NCBI RefSeq assembly: GCF_009720835.1
Contig: NZ_WNKZ01000006.1
Location: 59,264 to 123,263, forward strand
Source: Pseudoduganella buxea
Lineage (GTDB): Bacteria > Pseudomonadota > Gammaproteobacteria > Burkholderiales > Burkholderiaceae_D
Direction of reading: 5' to 3'
DNA: 64,000 nucleotides
This document shows, in pieces, positions 30,232-40,404 of this stretch. Each line of letters starts with the position of its first letter. The first letter of the stretch is position 1. A program made the translations under genes and the position numbers. The notes under the pieces are model-generated. The model saw only the letters and a program-made list of their open reading frames with translations, was not told where the DNA came from and searched no databases.

Positions 30232-31212
30232 TTACTTCACGCCCAGGCTTTTCTTGGCCTGCTCCAGCAAGTCCGTCTTGACCCAATCCTTCGCCACGGG
30301 TGGCTTGCTCATGCGCCCCACCCCGGTCTTGACCATGATGTCGGTGGTGATCTGGATATGCTCGGGCGTGACGTCGTAGCTGTACGGCGAATTGCCGATG
30401 GCATCCTCGAAGTCGTCCTTCGTGATCTGGCCCTTGAAGATCACTTCACGCACGTACTTCTCGGCCGTGGCCTTGTTGTCGATGAAGGTCTTGGTCGCTT
30501 CGACGAAGCAGCGCATGAACTTCTCGGCCACGGGCCGGCGCTCCTTGTAGAATTTTTCCGTCATCACCATGGTGCGCACCGGCTCGCCGATGGGGGTGTT
30601 GTAAGGCTTCATGATCTCGTTGCCGAAGCCCTTGTTGATGGCCTGCGAGGACTGCGGCTCCGATTGCATCATGGCGTCGATGTTCTTGCCGAGCAGGGCC
30701 TGGTTCAGGTCCGCATAGGCCAGCAACACAAGGCGCACATCCTTGCCCGGCTGGTCGGAAGCCGTCAGGCCGGCCTGCTGCAGCTCCGCCAGCAGCAGCA
30801 CTTCCTGGATGCCGCCACGCGTGACGCCGACGCGCTTGCCCTTCAGGTCCTTGATGGACTTGAGCTGCAGGTCGCTGCGTCCGACCAGGCGGGCGCCGCC
30901 CTTGGCGAAGCCGGCCACCACGTAGACCGGGGCGCCGCCAGCGCGGCCGGAGATCGCCGCCTCCGACGCCGTCGTGCCGACATCGAGTTCGCCGGCGATA
31001 ATGGCCTGCATCACGTCCAGGCCCTTGGCGAAGATATGTTCCTCGACCTTGATGCCGCACTTGGGCGCGATTTCCTTGATATAGGAAACGGCGCCGTAAT
31101 GGGCGAATTTCAGGTTGCCCAGCCGGACCACTTCCTGCGCCTGCGCAGGCACCTGGGCCGTCAGCGCGGCCAGCGCCAGGGCGGCCGCCAGCGTCGTCGA
31201 TGTCACTTTCAT
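30232..31212 (-). CDS. ABC transporter periplasmic substrate-binding protein (NMT1/SsuA-like)
   Basis: A 326-residue exported protein with a signal peptide ending at about residue 22 (VPAQAQ). The fold signatures are NLKFAHYGAVSYIKEI, GELDVGTTASEAAIS and LKGKRVGVTRGGIQEVLL. This is the family that binds aliphatic sulfonates, taurine, nitrate or thiamine precursors; no substrate can be named and no sulfonate oxygenase gene is nearby. The ATG at 31212 with GAGGAG upstream is preferred over the one at 31233. Confidence 0.9.
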   Translation of the reverse strand: MKVTSTTLAAALALAALTAQVPAQAQEVVRLGNLKFAHYGAVSYIKEIAPKCGIKVEEHIFAKGLDVMQAIIAGELDVGTTASEAAISGRAGGAPVYVVAGFAKGGARLVGRSDLQLKSIKDLKGKRVGVTRGGIQEVLLLAELQQAGLTASDQPGKDVRLVLLAYADLNQALLGKNIDAMMQSEPQSSQAINKGFGNEIMKPYNTPIGEPVRTMVMTEKFYKERRPVAEKFMRCFVEATKTFIDNKATAEKYVREVIFKGQITKDDFEDAIGNSPYSYDVTPEHIQITTDIMVKTGVGRMSKPPVAKDWVKTDLLEQAKKSLGVK

Positions 31213-31333
31213 CCGTCTCTCCTCAGATAACACACATGTTCGTGCCGGCGCCTTTGCCGTGCCGGCCTCTTGCTTGGCTTGCGCGGGGAATCATACCAAG
31301 GATTCCCGGCCGCGCAGGCCTCGCATCAACCCT

Positions 31334-32347
31334 TTAGCGGTTGCGGGCCCGCAGCCGCGCCAGCCGCTCGCTCGACGCGGGATGGCTGGACAGATACGCC
31401 GGCATGCCGGCCTGCTCCTTTTCCACTTCTTCCAGCACCGTGAACACTCTTTCCAGGTGCTTGCCGGCGATGCCGTTCCGGCGCAGCATGTCGGCCGCGT
31501 AATCGTCCGCTTCCTGCTCCGCCTCGCGCGAATAGCGCAGGTCCAGCGCCAGTGCCGGCAGCCCGGCCACGACGGTGCTGACGTCGCCGAACAGCACGGC
31601 GCCCGTGGCGCCCACGACGGAACCCTGGATCAGCCGGCGCGTCAGGTGGCGCGCGTGCAGGTGGCCCAGTTCATGCGCCAGCACGGCCATGACGGCCTTG
31701 TCGTCGCCCAGCAGCTGCACCATCTCGTCGGTCAGCACGATCTCGCCGGACGGCAGCGCGAAGGCGTTCGGGCCGATGCGGCTGCGCCGGAACAGCAGCT
31801 GGTAGGCCGGTGCGCCTTCCACCGGTGGCGCCAACCGCGCGAAGTCGCGTGCCAGCTCGCCGCGCCGGGCCTCGGTCAGCCGGGTCGGAGCGAAGGCGTG
31901 CCGGTCCAGCACGGCCAGCACGCCGTCGCCCATCTGGCGTTCGACCGACACGGGCAGCGCGCGCGCGATCAGGTCGGCCGCCGCCGGCAGCACGAACAGG
32001 TAGCCCACCACCAATACGCCGGCGGTGGCCACCAGCGCGCCGACGGCCAGGCGCCAGCTTTGCTGGAGCCGCACGACGACACTGTCGCGGTGGCCGGTGG
32101 CATCCAGCAGCGCGTCGAAGGCGCCCTGCTCGTCCGCCTCGAAGCTGGCCAGGTCGGCGAAGGTCAGCCGGCGCCGCGCGTGGACGCTGCGCTCGGACAC
32201 GCGCACCTCGGCCAGCGGCGCGCAGCGTTCCGTCTCGCCGTCGATGCAGGCATGGCCGTCGCGCACCCGCAGCACAACGCGCCAGGCGCGCGACGTCTGG
32301 CCGTCGTAGTAGCGGCCCGGCACGCCGGCCTGTGCGTCGTGCGTCAT
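31334..32347 (-). CDS. M48-family membrane metallopeptidase
   Basis: A 337-residue peptidase. A cytoplasmic N-terminal region (1-100) is followed by one strong membrane helix (about 101-125) and an M48 domain facing the periplasm, with HELGH at 225-229 and the third-ligand Glu in SREAEQEADDYA. The C-terminus has the SSHPASSERLARL motif. It overlaps the DUF898 gene by one base (TAATG); DUF898-M48 is a recurring pair, suggesting one envelope quality-control unit. Confidence 0.9.
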   Translation of the reverse strand: MTHDAQAGVPGRYYDGQTSRAWRVVLRVRDGHACIDGETERCAPLAEVRVSERSVHARRRLTFADLASFEADEQGAFDALLDATGHRDSVVVRLQQSWRLAVGALVATAGVLVVGYLFVLPAAADLIARALPVSVERQMGDGVLAVLDRHAFAPTRLTEARRGELARDFARLAPPVEGAPAYQLLFRRSRIGPNAFALPSGEIVLTDEMVQLLGDDKAVMAVLAHELGHLHARHLTRRLIQGSVVGATGAVLFGDVSTVVAGLPALALDLRYSREAEQEADDYAADMLRRNGIAGKHLERVFTVLEEVEKEQAGMPAYLSSHPASSERLARLRARNR

Positions 32348-33405
32348 TACAGCGCCAGGTCGAAGCCGGCCAGGTCGGCCATGCCGTCGCCGACGGCGCC
32401 GACATCGCCCTGGCTGCCCGCCACCACGTCATCGAGGCTGCCGGAGACGATCAGCGCCGTCGATTCGAGGCGGTACTTCAGCGCGCGCACATGGGCGAAC
32501 GGGATAAACAGGCCCAGGGTCAGGATGATGCCCAGCGTATTGCTCACATACAGCCACGCCAGGCGCGGCCCCTTCATCGTCGAACGGAAGCGGTGCGGCC
32601 CCAGTTGCGTGTGATTCCAGATCAGGTTCTGGATCATGGCCATGAAGGCATACATCAGGCAGAACAGGTAGACGTAGACCAGGGTCAGGCCGGCGCCCTT
32701 GCCGATCGCGGCCGACATATGCCCCATCGTCGGCTGCAGCATCTTGCCCAGCACAATGGCGGCGACGGTGATCAGGCCGCCGCCCAGCACCAGCAGCAGG
32801 AACATGCCGAAGTAGGCCTTGTAGAACGCGCCGACCGTGGCATCGAACGAGAAGGGCGTGCGGCCGTAGCGACTTTCCGTGTGCTGGAAGCGCTTGATGC
32901 GGTGGTGCAGGAAGGGGTACATCAGGCCCAGCGCGAACACCGACACCACCGGCAGCAGCAAATAATGGAAGTAGGCGTCTTTCAGGCTGCCGCCGAAGCC
33001 GAAGCGGATACCCCGGTAGCTGCTGTTGTACAACCCGAATTGAAGGCTCTTCCAGATCATCCATGGCATCGCGGCCAGGAACACGACCAGCATGACGATA
33101 CCGGCCGCCAGTGAATACTGAAAAGCCAGCTGATAGCCGCCGAACAGCACCAGTGCGGCAATGCGGCCCTTCAGGATGGCGACGGGATTGCCGTGGTATT
33201 CGAAGCTGCTGCCGGCCAACTGGGTACTGCCATAGAAGTACTGGTTGCGCTTCACCTTGGCCCAGGCCGAATAGATGCCGAGGGTGACGATGGACAGCAG
33301 CAGGTTGACGATCCAGATGCGGAAGTACTCGCTGCCGGTCGCGCTGAAGGTGATGCGTTCCTCGCTGTTCGTCGCCGGTGCGACGGATTCGAAAACGGCG
33401 GACAT
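32347..33405 (-). CDS. YjgN/DUF898 integral membrane protein
   Basis: A 352-residue protein with repeated hydrophobic segments and the DUF898 hallmarks ERITFSATGSEYFRIWIVN, GIYSAWAKVKRNQYFYG and STFEYHG-like SSFEYHGNP. Near the C-terminus PFAHVRALKYRLE repeats the family motif. Function is unknown; co-translation with the M48 peptidase suggests it is a partner or substrate. The ATG at 33405 has AGGAG 7 bases upstream; the longer frame to 33462 is not supported. Confidence 0.88.
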   Translation of the reverse strand: MSAVFESVAPATNSEERITFSATGSEYFRIWIVNLLLSIVTLGIYSAWAKVKRNQYFYGSTQLAGSSFEYHGNPVAILKGRIAALVLFGGYQLAFQYSLAAGIVMLVVFLAAMPWMIWKSLQFGLYNSSYRGIRFGFGGSLKDAYFHYLLLPVVSVFALGLMYPFLHHRIKRFQHTESRYGRTPFSFDATVGAFYKAYFGMFLLLVLGGGLITVAAIVLGKMLQPTMGHMSAAIGKGAGLTLVYVYLFCLMYAFMAMIQNLIWNHTQLGPHRFRSTMKGPRLAWLYVSNTLGIILTLGLFIPFAHVRALKYRLESTALIVSGSLDDVVAGSQGDVGAVGDGMADLAGFDLAL

Positions 33406-33620
33406 GTTCGTGCTCCTGATTGGACAAACGTGCACGATGCCTCTCCGGCAAAAAGTTGTCAATGAGAAAGCTCAAACGGCGGCGCCGGGTGTGCACGGCT
33501 GTGACAATTGGAGAGGAAGCGTCCGTGCCGCAGGCTGCCATGCCGGCGGGCCCACACGATCGGTTAAAATGACAGCCGACTTTGCGGCCGTCCGGCCGAC
33601 CATCCAATCACAGGTTCATC

Positions 33621-34988
33621 ATGCTAGACAATCTGACTCAACGCCTCGCCAAGGTCGTCAAGACCATGCGCGGCGAGGCCCGCCTGACCGAGGCGAATAC
33701 CGCCGAGATGCTGCGCGAAGTACGCCTGGCGCTGCTGGAGGCCGACGTGGCCCTGCCGGCCGTGCGCGAGTTCATCGCCAAGGTCAAGGAAAAGGCGCTG
33801 GGCGAAGAGGTGCTGTCCTCGCTGTCGCCCGGCCAGGCCCTGGTGGGCGTGGTGCAGCGCGAACTGGGCGCCCTGATGGGCGCGGACCTGGGACCGGAAG
33901 CGTCCCAGCTGAGCTTTGCCCAGCAGCCGCCGGCGATCATCCTGATGGCCGGCCTCCAGGGTGTCGGTAAAACCACCACCGTCGGCAAGCTGGCCAAGTA
34001 CCTGCGCGAAGAGAAGAAGAAGAAAGTGCTGACCGTGTCGGCCGACGTCTACCGCCCCGCCGCCATCGCCCAGCTGCAATCGGTGACGGGCCAGGCCGGC
34101 GCCGATTTCTTCCCGTCCTCGTCCACCGACAAGCCGGTCGACATCGCGCTGGCCGCGCTGGACTGGGCGAAGAAGCATTACCACGACGTGCTGATCGTCG
34201 ACACGGCGGGCCGCCTCGGTATCGACGAAGAGATGATGAAGGAAATCGCCGCCGTGCACGGCGCCATCAAGCCGATCGAGACGCTGTTCGTCGTCGACGC
34301 GATGCTGGGCCAGGATGCCATCAACACGGCCAAGGCCTTCAACGATGCACTGCCGCTGACCGGTATCGTGCTGACCAAGCTCGATGGCGATTCGCGCGGC
34401 GGCGCGGCGCTGTCCGTGCGCCACATCACGGGCAAGCCGATCAAGTTCGCCGGCGTGTCCGAGAAGCTTGACGGCCTGGAAGCGTTCGATCCGGCCCGCA
34501 TGGCCAACCGCATCCTGGGCATGGGCGACATCCTGGCCCTGGTCGAAGAAGCACGCAAGGGCGTCGATGCGAAGGCGGCGGCCGACCTGGCGGCGAAGGT
34601 CAAGTCCGGCGGCAAGTTCGACATGAACGACTTCAAGGCCCAGCTGGGCCAGATGAAGAAGATGGGCGGCATGGCCAGCCTGGTCGACAAGCTGCCGGCC
34701 CAGTTCCAGCAGGCCGCCGGCGGTGCCAACATGGACCAGGCGGACAAGCAGGTGCGCCGCATGGTCGGCATCATCGATTCGATGACGCCGGCCGAGCGGG
34801 CCAAGCCGGAACTGATCAAGGCCACGCGCAAGCGCCGCATCGCCGCCGGTGCCGGCGTGCAGGTGCAGGAAGTCAATCGCATGCTGAACCAGTTCGAGCA
34901 AATGCAGACCATGATGAAGAAGCTTTCGGGCGGTGGCATGATGAAGATGATGCGCTCGATGAAAGGCATGATGCCGGGATTGCGCTGA
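33621..34988 (+). CDS. ffh: Signal recognition particle protein
   Basis: GTPase that, with 4.5S RNA, delivers nascent membrane proteins to FtsY. The 455-residue protein has the N domain (1-90), the G domain with GLQGVGKTTTVGKLA, the DTAGRLGIDEEMM and TKLDGDSRGGAAL motifs, and the Met-rich M domain (about 300-455) ending in MMKKLSGGGMMKMMRSMKG. The ATG at 33621 (MLDNLTQRLAK) is the family start. It stands alone and is closed by a strong terminator. Confidence 0.97.
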   Translation: MLDNLTQRLAKVVKTMRGEARLTEANTAEMLREVRLALLEADVALPAVREFIAKVKEKALGEEVLSSLSPGQALVGVVQRELGALMGADLGPEASQLSFAQQPPAIILMAGLQGVGKTTTVGKLAKYLREEKKKKVLTVSADVYRPAAIAQLQSVTGQAGADFFPSSSTDKPVDIALAALDWAKKHYHDVLIVDTAGRLGIDEEMMKEIAAVHGAIKPIETLFVVDAMLGQDAINTAKAFNDALPLTGIVLTKLDGDSRGGAALSVRHITGKPIKFAGVSEKLDGLEAFDPARMANRILGMGDILALVEEARKGVDAKAAADLAAKVKSGGKFDMNDFKAQLGQMKKMGGMASLVDKLPAQFQQAAGGANMDQADKQVRRMVGIIDSMTPAERAKPELIKATRKRRIAAGAGVQVQEVNRMLNQFEQMQTMMKKLSGGGMMKMMRSMKGMMPGLR

Positions 34989-35041
34989 TTCGATGCCGGG
35001 CGTTTTCGCCTGAACTGGCGGGCTTTCTGCCGCACCGCGAT

Positions 35042-35070
35042 AAAAAAACCGCCGTTCCGGCGGTTTTTGT
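35042..35070. terminator. Intrinsic terminator of ffh
   Basis: AAAACCGCC, GTTCC as loop region and GGCGGTTTTTG form a compact GC stem with a T-run, 54 bases after the ffh stop. Confidence 0.85.
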
Positions 35071-35206
35071 TTATGTTGGTGTTCTCTTACGTGTCGTTTC
35101 CCACAAAAAACGCGAAAAACGCTTGCATACTTGTACAATCCCCACCAATATTAGCCGTGCGATTGTATTGCGCAATTTTCCATGTGTTTGTTAAGGAGGC
35201 TCGAAT

Positions 35207-35590
35207 ATGGCAACAGCCAAGAAATCCCCGGCAGCACCAGCCAAGAAGGCCGCGACCAAAGCGGCTCCGGCGAAGAAGGCCGCCGCTCCAGCGAAAGCTG
35301 CAGCCACGCCCGCAGCGAAAAAGGCAGCACCCGCGGCACGCAAGCCCAATGCAGCGTTCATGAAAGAGATGACTCCTTCGGCTGACCTGTCGTCGGTGGT
35401 TGGCGCCTCCCCACTGCCGCGCACGGAAGTGACGAAGAAAGTGTGGGACTACATCAAGAAGCACAATCTGCAGGACGCAGCCAATCGCCGCATGATCAAT
35501 GCCGACGACAAGCTGAAAGCGGTTTTCGGCGGCAAGGCGCAGGTGTCGATGTTCGAGATGACCAAACTGATTTCCGATCACCTGAAATGA
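35207..35590 (+). CDS. SWIB/MDM2-domain protein with Ala/Lys-rich N-terminus
   Basis: A 127-residue protein. Residues 1-48 are a basic Ala/Lys/Pro tail like the histone H1-like protein; residues about 52-127 form a SWIB domain (LPRTEVTKKVWDYIKKHNLQD, then FGGKAQVSMFEMTKLI). SWIB domains are found in chromatin proteins of eukaryotes and in Chlamydia; in this setting a nucleoid-associated role is inferred. It has a very strong ribosome-binding site (AAGGAGG, 7 bases from ATG) and its own terminator, so it is probably highly expressed. Confidence 0.9.
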   Translation: MATAKKSPAAPAKKAATKAAPAKKAAAPAKAAATPAAKKAAPAARKPNAAFMKEMTPSADLSSVVGASPLPRTEVTKKVWDYIKKHNLQDAANRRMINADDKLKAVFGGKAQVSMFEMTKLISDHLK

Positions 35591-35619
35591 TCAAGCGCGG
35601 CATGAACGCCGTCAGCGAC

Positions 35620-35646
35620 AGCCCCGGTTCGACCGGGGCTTTTTTT
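35620..35646 (+). terminator. Intrinsic terminator of the SWIB gene
   Basis: AGCCCCGGT, TCG, ACCGGGGCT followed by a run of T residues, 30 bases after the stop codon. Confidence 0.9.
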
Positions 35647-35665
35647 CGCCCGCGCCGCCACGTGC

Positions 35666-36313
35666 CTACTTCCAGTTGTTCCAGGCCTTGAGCACCGCGT
35701 TCGGATATTCCGGTCGCCCGCGGCTGCCGTTATAGCGGCCCAGGGCCAGGTACAGGTTGCCGCCCTCCATGTCGATATACATGCGCAGGATGGCGCAGCC
35801 GTAGCGCAGGTTGGTCTGCATATTGAACAGCTTGCGGCGGTCGCGGTCGCCGATGACGTTGGTCCAGAACGGCATCACCTGCATGTAGCCGCGCGCGCCG
35901 ACGATGGAGATGGCGTATTTGCGATACGCCGATTCCACCTGCACCAGGCCCAGTACCAGGCCGGGATCGAGGCCGGCGCGGCGCGCTTCGTACCACGCCG
36001 TCTCGAGGAACTCGATGCGGTGCTGTTCGTCCGGCAGCTTGCGGCGCAGCCGCTCGGACGTGCGCGCCAGCCACTCTTCGTAGCGCTGGCGGTCCGCCGG
36101 ATTGGCGAAGGTGGGCTTGGGCGGACGCGCATCGGCGATGGCGTTGGACAGCGCCAGCCTGACCGAATCGGCCAGCGCTTCCTCCTTCTGGTTGCCGGCG
36201 AAGCCGAACGGCGCGCACAGCACGCCGGTCGCGAAGGCGGCCGTATGCCACCAGCGCAGGGGCCGCGCCCACCAGCGTCGCCGTTCGCGCCCGCCCTGGC
36301 TCACCGTGCTCAC
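35666..36313 (-). CDS. Soluble-type lytic transglycosylase domain protein
   Basis: A 215-residue exported protein. A basic N-terminus with a hydrophobic stretch (about 20-37) acts as signal. The transglycosylase (SLT/GH23) domain has [21 protein letters not shown] split at the catalytic Glu of QVES, then MQVMPFWTN and YNGS near the end. It cuts glycan strands in the periplasm. The start is a GTG at 36313 whose last two bases are shared with the proS stop (GTGA), so it is translationally coupled to proS; the longer open frame is a shadow of proS. Confidence 0.88.
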   Translation of the reverse strand: MSTVSQGGRERRRWWARPLRWWHTAAFATGVLCAPFGFAGNQKEEALADSVRLALSNAIADARPPKPTFANPADRQRYEEWLARTSERLRRKLPDEQHRIEFLETAWYEARRAGLDPGLVLGLVQVESAYRKYAISIVGARGYMQVMPFWTNVIGDRDRRKLFNMQTNLRYGCAILRMYIDMEGGNLYLALGRYNGSRGRPEYPNAVLKAWNNWK

Positions 36314-38046
36314 TGCCGTACTTTGCCCTTGATGAATTCGACGATGTCGGCCAGCGGCACATTGGTCGCCTCGGTATCGCGGCGGCCCTGGTATTCCAGC
36401 TGGCCTTCCTTCAGGCCACGGTCGCCGATCACGATGCGGTGCGGCACGCCGATCAGCTCCCAGTCGGCGAACATGGCGCCCGGACGCAGGCCACGGTCGT
36501 CGACGATGACGTCGATGCCCGCTTCCAGCGCGGCGGCGTATAGCTTTTCCGTTTCCTCTTTCACCAGTTCGCTGCGGTCCATGCCCATCGGGCACAGCAC
36601 CAGTTCGAACGGCGCGATCGACGTCGGCCAGACGATGCCCTTGTCATCGAAGTTCTGCTCGATGGCGGCGCCCAGCACGCGCGTCACGCCGATGCCGTAG
36701 CAGCCCATCTGCAGCGGCGCCGGCTTGCCGTTCTCGTCGAGGAAGGTGGCCTTCATCGATTCGGAGTACGCGGTACCGAGCTGGAACACGTGCCCCACTT
36801 CGATGCCCCGCTCGATCGCCAGCACGCCCTTGCCGTCCGGCGACTGGTCGCCTTCGACGACATTGCGCAGGTCCGCCGTGATGTGCGGTTCGGCCATGTC
36901 GCGGCCCCAGTTGGCGCCCGTGTAGTGGAAGTGTGCCTCGTTCGCGCCCGTGACGAAGTCGGACATATTGGCCACCGTGCGGTCGGCAACCACGGTGACG
37001 GCGCCCTTGGTGCCGATCGGGCCCAGGTAGCCGGGCACGCAGCCGTACACGTCGCGGATTTCTTCCTCGGTCGAGAAGCGGTAGGTGCCCGTCAGGCCCG
37101 GCACCTTGCCGGCCTTGACTTCGTTCAGTTCATGGTCGCCCCGCAGCAGCAGCATGAAGTGCTGCTTCGTGACCTTGCCGTCCGCTTCCTGCTCCGTCGT
37201 CAGCGCGATGGTCTTGACGGTCTTCGACAGGTCGATGCCCAGCAACTTGGCGACGTCCTCGCATTTCGATGCGTCAGGCGTCGACGTCTTCGCCAGTTCG
37301 GCGGTGGCGGGGGCGCGCGTGCCGGTCGGCAGCGCTTCGGCCGCTTCCATGTTGGCGGCGTAGTCGGAGTCGGGGCAGTACACCAGCGCGTCCTCGCCCG
37401 TGCTGGCGATGACGTGGAATTCATGCGAACCGGTGCCGCCGATGGCGCCATTGTCGGCCGCCACGGCGCGGAAGCGCAGGCCGAAGCGCGTGAAGATGCG
37501 GGTGTAGGCGTCGAACATGACCTGGTAGGAATGCTGCATGCCGGCCAGGTCGCGGTCGAAGGAATAGGCATCCTTCATCGTGAACTCGCGCCCGCGCATC
37601 AGGCCGAAACGGGGCCGGCGTTCGTCGCGGAACTTGGTCTGGATGTGGTAAAAATTCAACGGCAGCTGGCGGTACGACTTGATCTCCGAACGCACCACGT
37701 CCGTGATGACTTCCTCGGACGTGGGCTGGATGGCGAACTCGCGGCCGTGACGGTCCTTGACGCGCATCAGTTCGGCCCCCATCTTGTCCCAGCGGCCCGT
37801 TTCCTGCCACAGCTCGGCCGGCTGTACCAGCGGCATCAGCAGCTCGATCGCCCCGGCGCGGTTCATTTCCTCGCGCACGATGGCTTCGACCTTGCGGATC
37901 ACCCTCAGGCCCATCGGCATGTAGGTGTAGATCCCCGAGCCGATACGCTTGATCATGCCCGCCCGCATCATCAGTTTATGGCTGACGATTTCCGCGTCGG
38001 AAGGCGCTTCTTTGAGAGTGGAAATAAAAAACCGGGAAGCACGCAT
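36310..38046 (-). CDS. proS: Prolyl-tRNA synthetase
   Basis: Charges tRNA-Pro. The 578-residue bacterial-type class II enzyme has motif 1 near [16 protein letters not shown], motif 2 with [19 protein letters not shown], the editing (INS) domain between about residues 220 and 390, motif 3 with [13 protein letters not shown], and the anticodon-binding domain at the end. It is divergent from rppH across 213 bases, a conserved arrangement in Burkholderiales. Confidence 0.97.
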   Translation of the reverse strand: MRASRFFISTLKEAPSDAEIVSHKLMMRAGMIKRIGSGIYTYMPMGLRVIRKVEAIVREEMNRAGAIELLMPLVQPAELWQETGRWDKMGAELMRVKDRHGREFAIQPTSEEVITDVVRSEIKSYRQLPLNFYHIQTKFRDERRPRFGLMRGREFTMKDAYSFDRDLAGMQHSYQVMFDAYTRIFTRFGLRFRAVAADNGAIGGTGSHEFHVIASTGEDALVYCPDSDYAANMEAAEALPTGTRAPATAELAKTSTPDASKCEDVAKLLGIDLSKTVKTIALTTEQEADGKVTKQHFMLLLRGDHELNEVKAGKVPGLTGTYRFSTEEEIRDVYGCVPGYLGPIGTKGAVTVVADRTVANMSDFVTGANEAHFHYTGANWGRDMAEPHITADLRNVVEGDQSPDGKGVLAIERGIEVGHVFQLGTAYSESMKATFLDENGKPAPLQMGCYGIGVTRVLGAAIEQNFDDKGIVWPTSIAPFELVLCPMGMDRSELVKEETEKLYAAALEAGIDVIVDDRGLRPGAMFADWELIGVPHRIVIGDRGLKEGQLEYQGRRDTEATNVPLADIVEFIKGKVRQ

Positions 38047-38259
38047 AACAGTGAATTCTTTTCAAAAAGAGAGGGTTATAATCAACCTAATTTTAAAGGA
38101 TTAGCTGGCTGATGCGTCCATTCTTTGTACAAATGCGTTCAATTGCGGGTCTCCCGGCCGCTTTCACCCACCGAAAGCGCGGCTGGCGGGCGGATAGTCA
38201 CCAAATGTGGGCAAACGTGTAAGAGGATCGCAAGGCCGCAGAAAGTTTTGAGGTGCAAC

Positions 38260-38871
38260 ATGCTCGATCGGGAAGGCTTTCGCCCCAACGTCGGCATCAT
38301 CCTGCTCAACGCCCATAACGAGGTGTGGTGGGGCAAGCGGGTGCGCGAGCACTCATGGCAGTTTCCACAAGGCGGTATCAAGTACGGAGAGACGCCCGAG
38401 CAGGCGATGTATCGGGAGCTGGAAGAAGAAATAGGCTTGCGGCCGGAACATGTGAAGATCGTCGGCCGCACGCGCGACTGGCTGCGCTACGAGGTGCCGG
38501 ATCACTTCATCAAGCGCGAGATCCGGGGCCACTACCGGGGCCAGAAGCAGATCTGGTTCCTGCTGCGGATGTGTGCGCGCGACAGCGAGGTCAACCTGCG
38601 CCTGACGGATCACCCCGAATTCGACGCCTGGCGCTGGCATGAATACTGGGTGCCGCTGGACGTGGTGATCGAATTCAAGCGCGAGGTCTACCAGCGCGCG
38701 CTGCAGGAGCTGTCACGCTTCCTGACCTGGCCGCCGCATGGCGAACGGCGTCATTCGGCGCGCTACCTGCGCCAGCCGCATGGCCGCGGCCAGCAGGGGC
38801 AGCAGAAGGACGGGCCGCCGCAGGAGGTCGCCGCCTGCGACGGCCCGGCGCTGGCCACGGCCAAGCGCTGA
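38260..38871 (+). CDS. rppH: RNA pyrophosphohydrolase
   Basis: Removes pyrophosphate from 5' ends of mRNA and so starts RNase E-dependent decay. The 203-residue protein has the complete Nudix box [20 protein letters not shown] running from Gly38, followed by IGL. Residues about 160-203 are a Gln/Arg-rich tail seen in longer beta-proteobacterial forms. The ATG at 38260 has GAGGTG 5 bases upstream. A TATAAT at 38077-38082 could be part of the promoter. Confidence 0.94.
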   Translation: MLDREGFRPNVGIILLNAHNEVWWGKRVREHSWQFPQGGIKYGETPEQAMYRELEEEIGLRPEHVKIVGRTRDWLRYEVPDHFIKREIRGHYRGQKQIWFLLRMCARDSEVNLRLTDHPEFDAWRWHEYWVPLDVVIEFKREVYQRALQELSRFLTWPPHGERRHSARYLRQPHGRGQQGQQKDGPPQEVAACDGPALATAKR

Positions 38872-38962
38872 AGTTCGCGATATCGGGGCAGGTGCCGGGC
38901 CACGGCCTGCGCCCTGCCCCGATTCGTTCTACAATATCGGCCCCGCCTGAGGAGCCGCACCC

Positions 38963-39394
38963 ATGTTCACCCCTTCTTCCCACGACGTCCGCCGCTTTTT
39001 CTGCGAAGTGTTCCGCAAGAACGCCGCACGCGAAATCCTCACGCCCCTCGAAGCGATGGCGCTCGACTGGGTGCAGGACCACCCCGAATACGCCGACGCG
39101 CTGGCCGACGTCGACATCGCCCTGACGCGCGACTACTCCGTCGAAGGGGGCCAGGCCAATCCCTTCCTGCACCTGTCGATGCACCTGTCGATTTCCGAAC
39201 AGATATCGATCGACTCGCCGCGCGGCATCCGCGCCGCCTACGAAGCACTCGCCAAAAAACTGGACTCGCCGCACGAGGCGCAGCACGAAATCATGGAGTG
39301 CCTGGGCGAGATGATCTGGAAGTCGCAGCGCAGCGGACTGCCGCCCGATGGCGAGGCGTATATCGAGGCCGTGAAACAGCGGGCGAACCGCTAG
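38963..39394 (+). CDS. DUF1841-family protein
   Basis: A 143-residue soluble protein with the DUF1841 pattern: FTPSSHDVRRFFCEVFRKN at the start, then NPFLHLSMHLSISEQISID and HEIMECLGEMIW. The family is common in beta- and gammaproteobacteria and has no known function. It lies 91 bases after rppH and is closed by a terminator. Confidence 0.88.
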   Translation: MFTPSSHDVRRFFCEVFRKNAAREILTPLEAMALDWVQDHPEYADALADVDIALTRDYSVEGGQANPFLHLSMHLSISEQISIDSPRGIRAAYEALAKKLDSPHEAQHEIMECLGEMIWKSQRSGLPPDGEAYIEAVKQRANR

Positions 39395-39403
39395 CCGATA
39401 CAA

Positions 39404-39428
39404 GAAAGCCCGCGGCAGCGGGCTTTTT
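39404..39428. terminator. Intrinsic terminator
   Basis: AAAGCCCGC, GGCA, GCGGGCTTT with flanking A and T runs. It separates the DUF1841 gene from the convergent cytochrome genes. Confidence 0.85.
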
Positions 39429-39447
39429 CACATCAGGCAGGCAAGCC

Positions 39448-39789
39448 TCAGCGCCGCACCACCATCGTGCCGGGAAGGCTGTGCAGGTAGGCCGCGATAT
39501 CCTTGATATCCTGGTTCGACAGCGGCTTGACCAGGCCCGTCATGATGGGATTGTTGCGGCCATTGGCGCCGTCCGCGCGCTTGTAGGCCACCAGCGCGTG
39601 CTCCAGGTAGTCGCGGTGCTGGCCGGCCAGCTTCGGATAGCTGGGGTCGATCGGCGAGTTGAAGTCCTTGCCGTGGCAGGTGGCGCAGGCGTATTTTTCC
39701 GCCAGGGCCTTGCCGGCCGTGACATTGCCGCCCGCGGTGGCGGCCAGCGAGACCGAGGCAAGCATCAGGGCAACGGTGAGTTTTTTCAT
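39448..39789 (-). CDS. Small periplasmic cytochrome c (class I)
   Basis: A 113-residue protein with a signal peptide (cut near residue 19, ATAGG) and one haem site CATCH followed by GKDF. A Met ligand is likely in IMTGLVKPLSNQDI, followed by IAAYLHSLPG, the usual class I end. It forms a tandem with the next cytochrome, 9 bases upstream. The pair looks like the two halves of a dihaem cytochrome c4 made as separate proteins; an electron-carrier role is inferred. Confidence 0.9.
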   Translation of the reverse strand: MKKLTVALMLASVSLAATAGGNVTAGKALAEKYACATCHGKDFNSPIDPSYPKLAGQHRDYLEHALVAYKRADGANGRNNPIMTGLVKPLSNQDIKDIAAYLHSLPGTMVVRR

Positions 39790-39798
39790 GGTTGCTCC

Positions 39799-40119
39799 TT
39801 ATTTCTGCGAGGCGTAATAGGCGGCGATGTCGGCGATGTCCTGGTCGGACAGGCTGACGGCGATACCCTTCATCGACGGGTGCTTGCGGTCGCCCTTCTG
39901 GTAGGCCTTCAGCGCGCTTTCGATGTACTTCGCATTCTGGCCGCCCAGCTTCGGCACCTGGAACACCTCGGGGAAAGTCGCCTTGTAGCCGGGGATGGCA
40001 TGGCAACCGATACACATTTCAATCTTGGAGCGGGCTGCCGAGGCGTTGCCGACAACGTCGGCCGCCATCGCGGCGTTGGCCGCACCGGCGAGCGCGAGAA
40101 CTGCGAAGAGTTTGGTCAT
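39799..40119 (-). CDS. Small periplasmic cytochrome c (class I)
   Basis: A 106-residue protein with a signal peptide (ANAAMA near residue 18), a haem site CIGCHAIPG and the probable Met ligand in SMKGIAVSLSDQDI, then DIAAYYASQK. The ATG at 40119 is used; a TTG at 40137 would add six residues. It is the first gene of the two-cytochrome operon and is divergent from the MoxR operon across 285 bases. Confidence 0.88.
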   Translation of the reverse strand: MTKLFAVLALAGAANAAMAADVVGNASAARSKIEMCIGCHAIPGYKATFPEVFQVPKLGGQNAKYIESALKAYQKGDRKHPSMKGIAVSLSDQDIADIAAYYASQK

Positions 40120-40404
40120 GGGTGGCTGATGAATCAAAAAAGGTAATCGGAGGGGACTCTTTGGGCAGAACCGTCTCGCGGTCCCCCTTGCTGCTTACGC
40201 AAATACTTGACTTTCACACTACCAATCTTCGATTCTAACCTAGGTGTTTCGGAGCGTCCACAAAGTTGCCGGAACGCCAGCCTCAGCCGTCGAGCCCACC
40301 CCTTATCGTCGGGTAACTGTCGCGATTCCGCACCGACTTGGCCTGCGCATGCCCCGCGCGTGCCCTATACTTGTTCTTTTTCTGCCACTCCTGGAACCCA
40401 CTTC

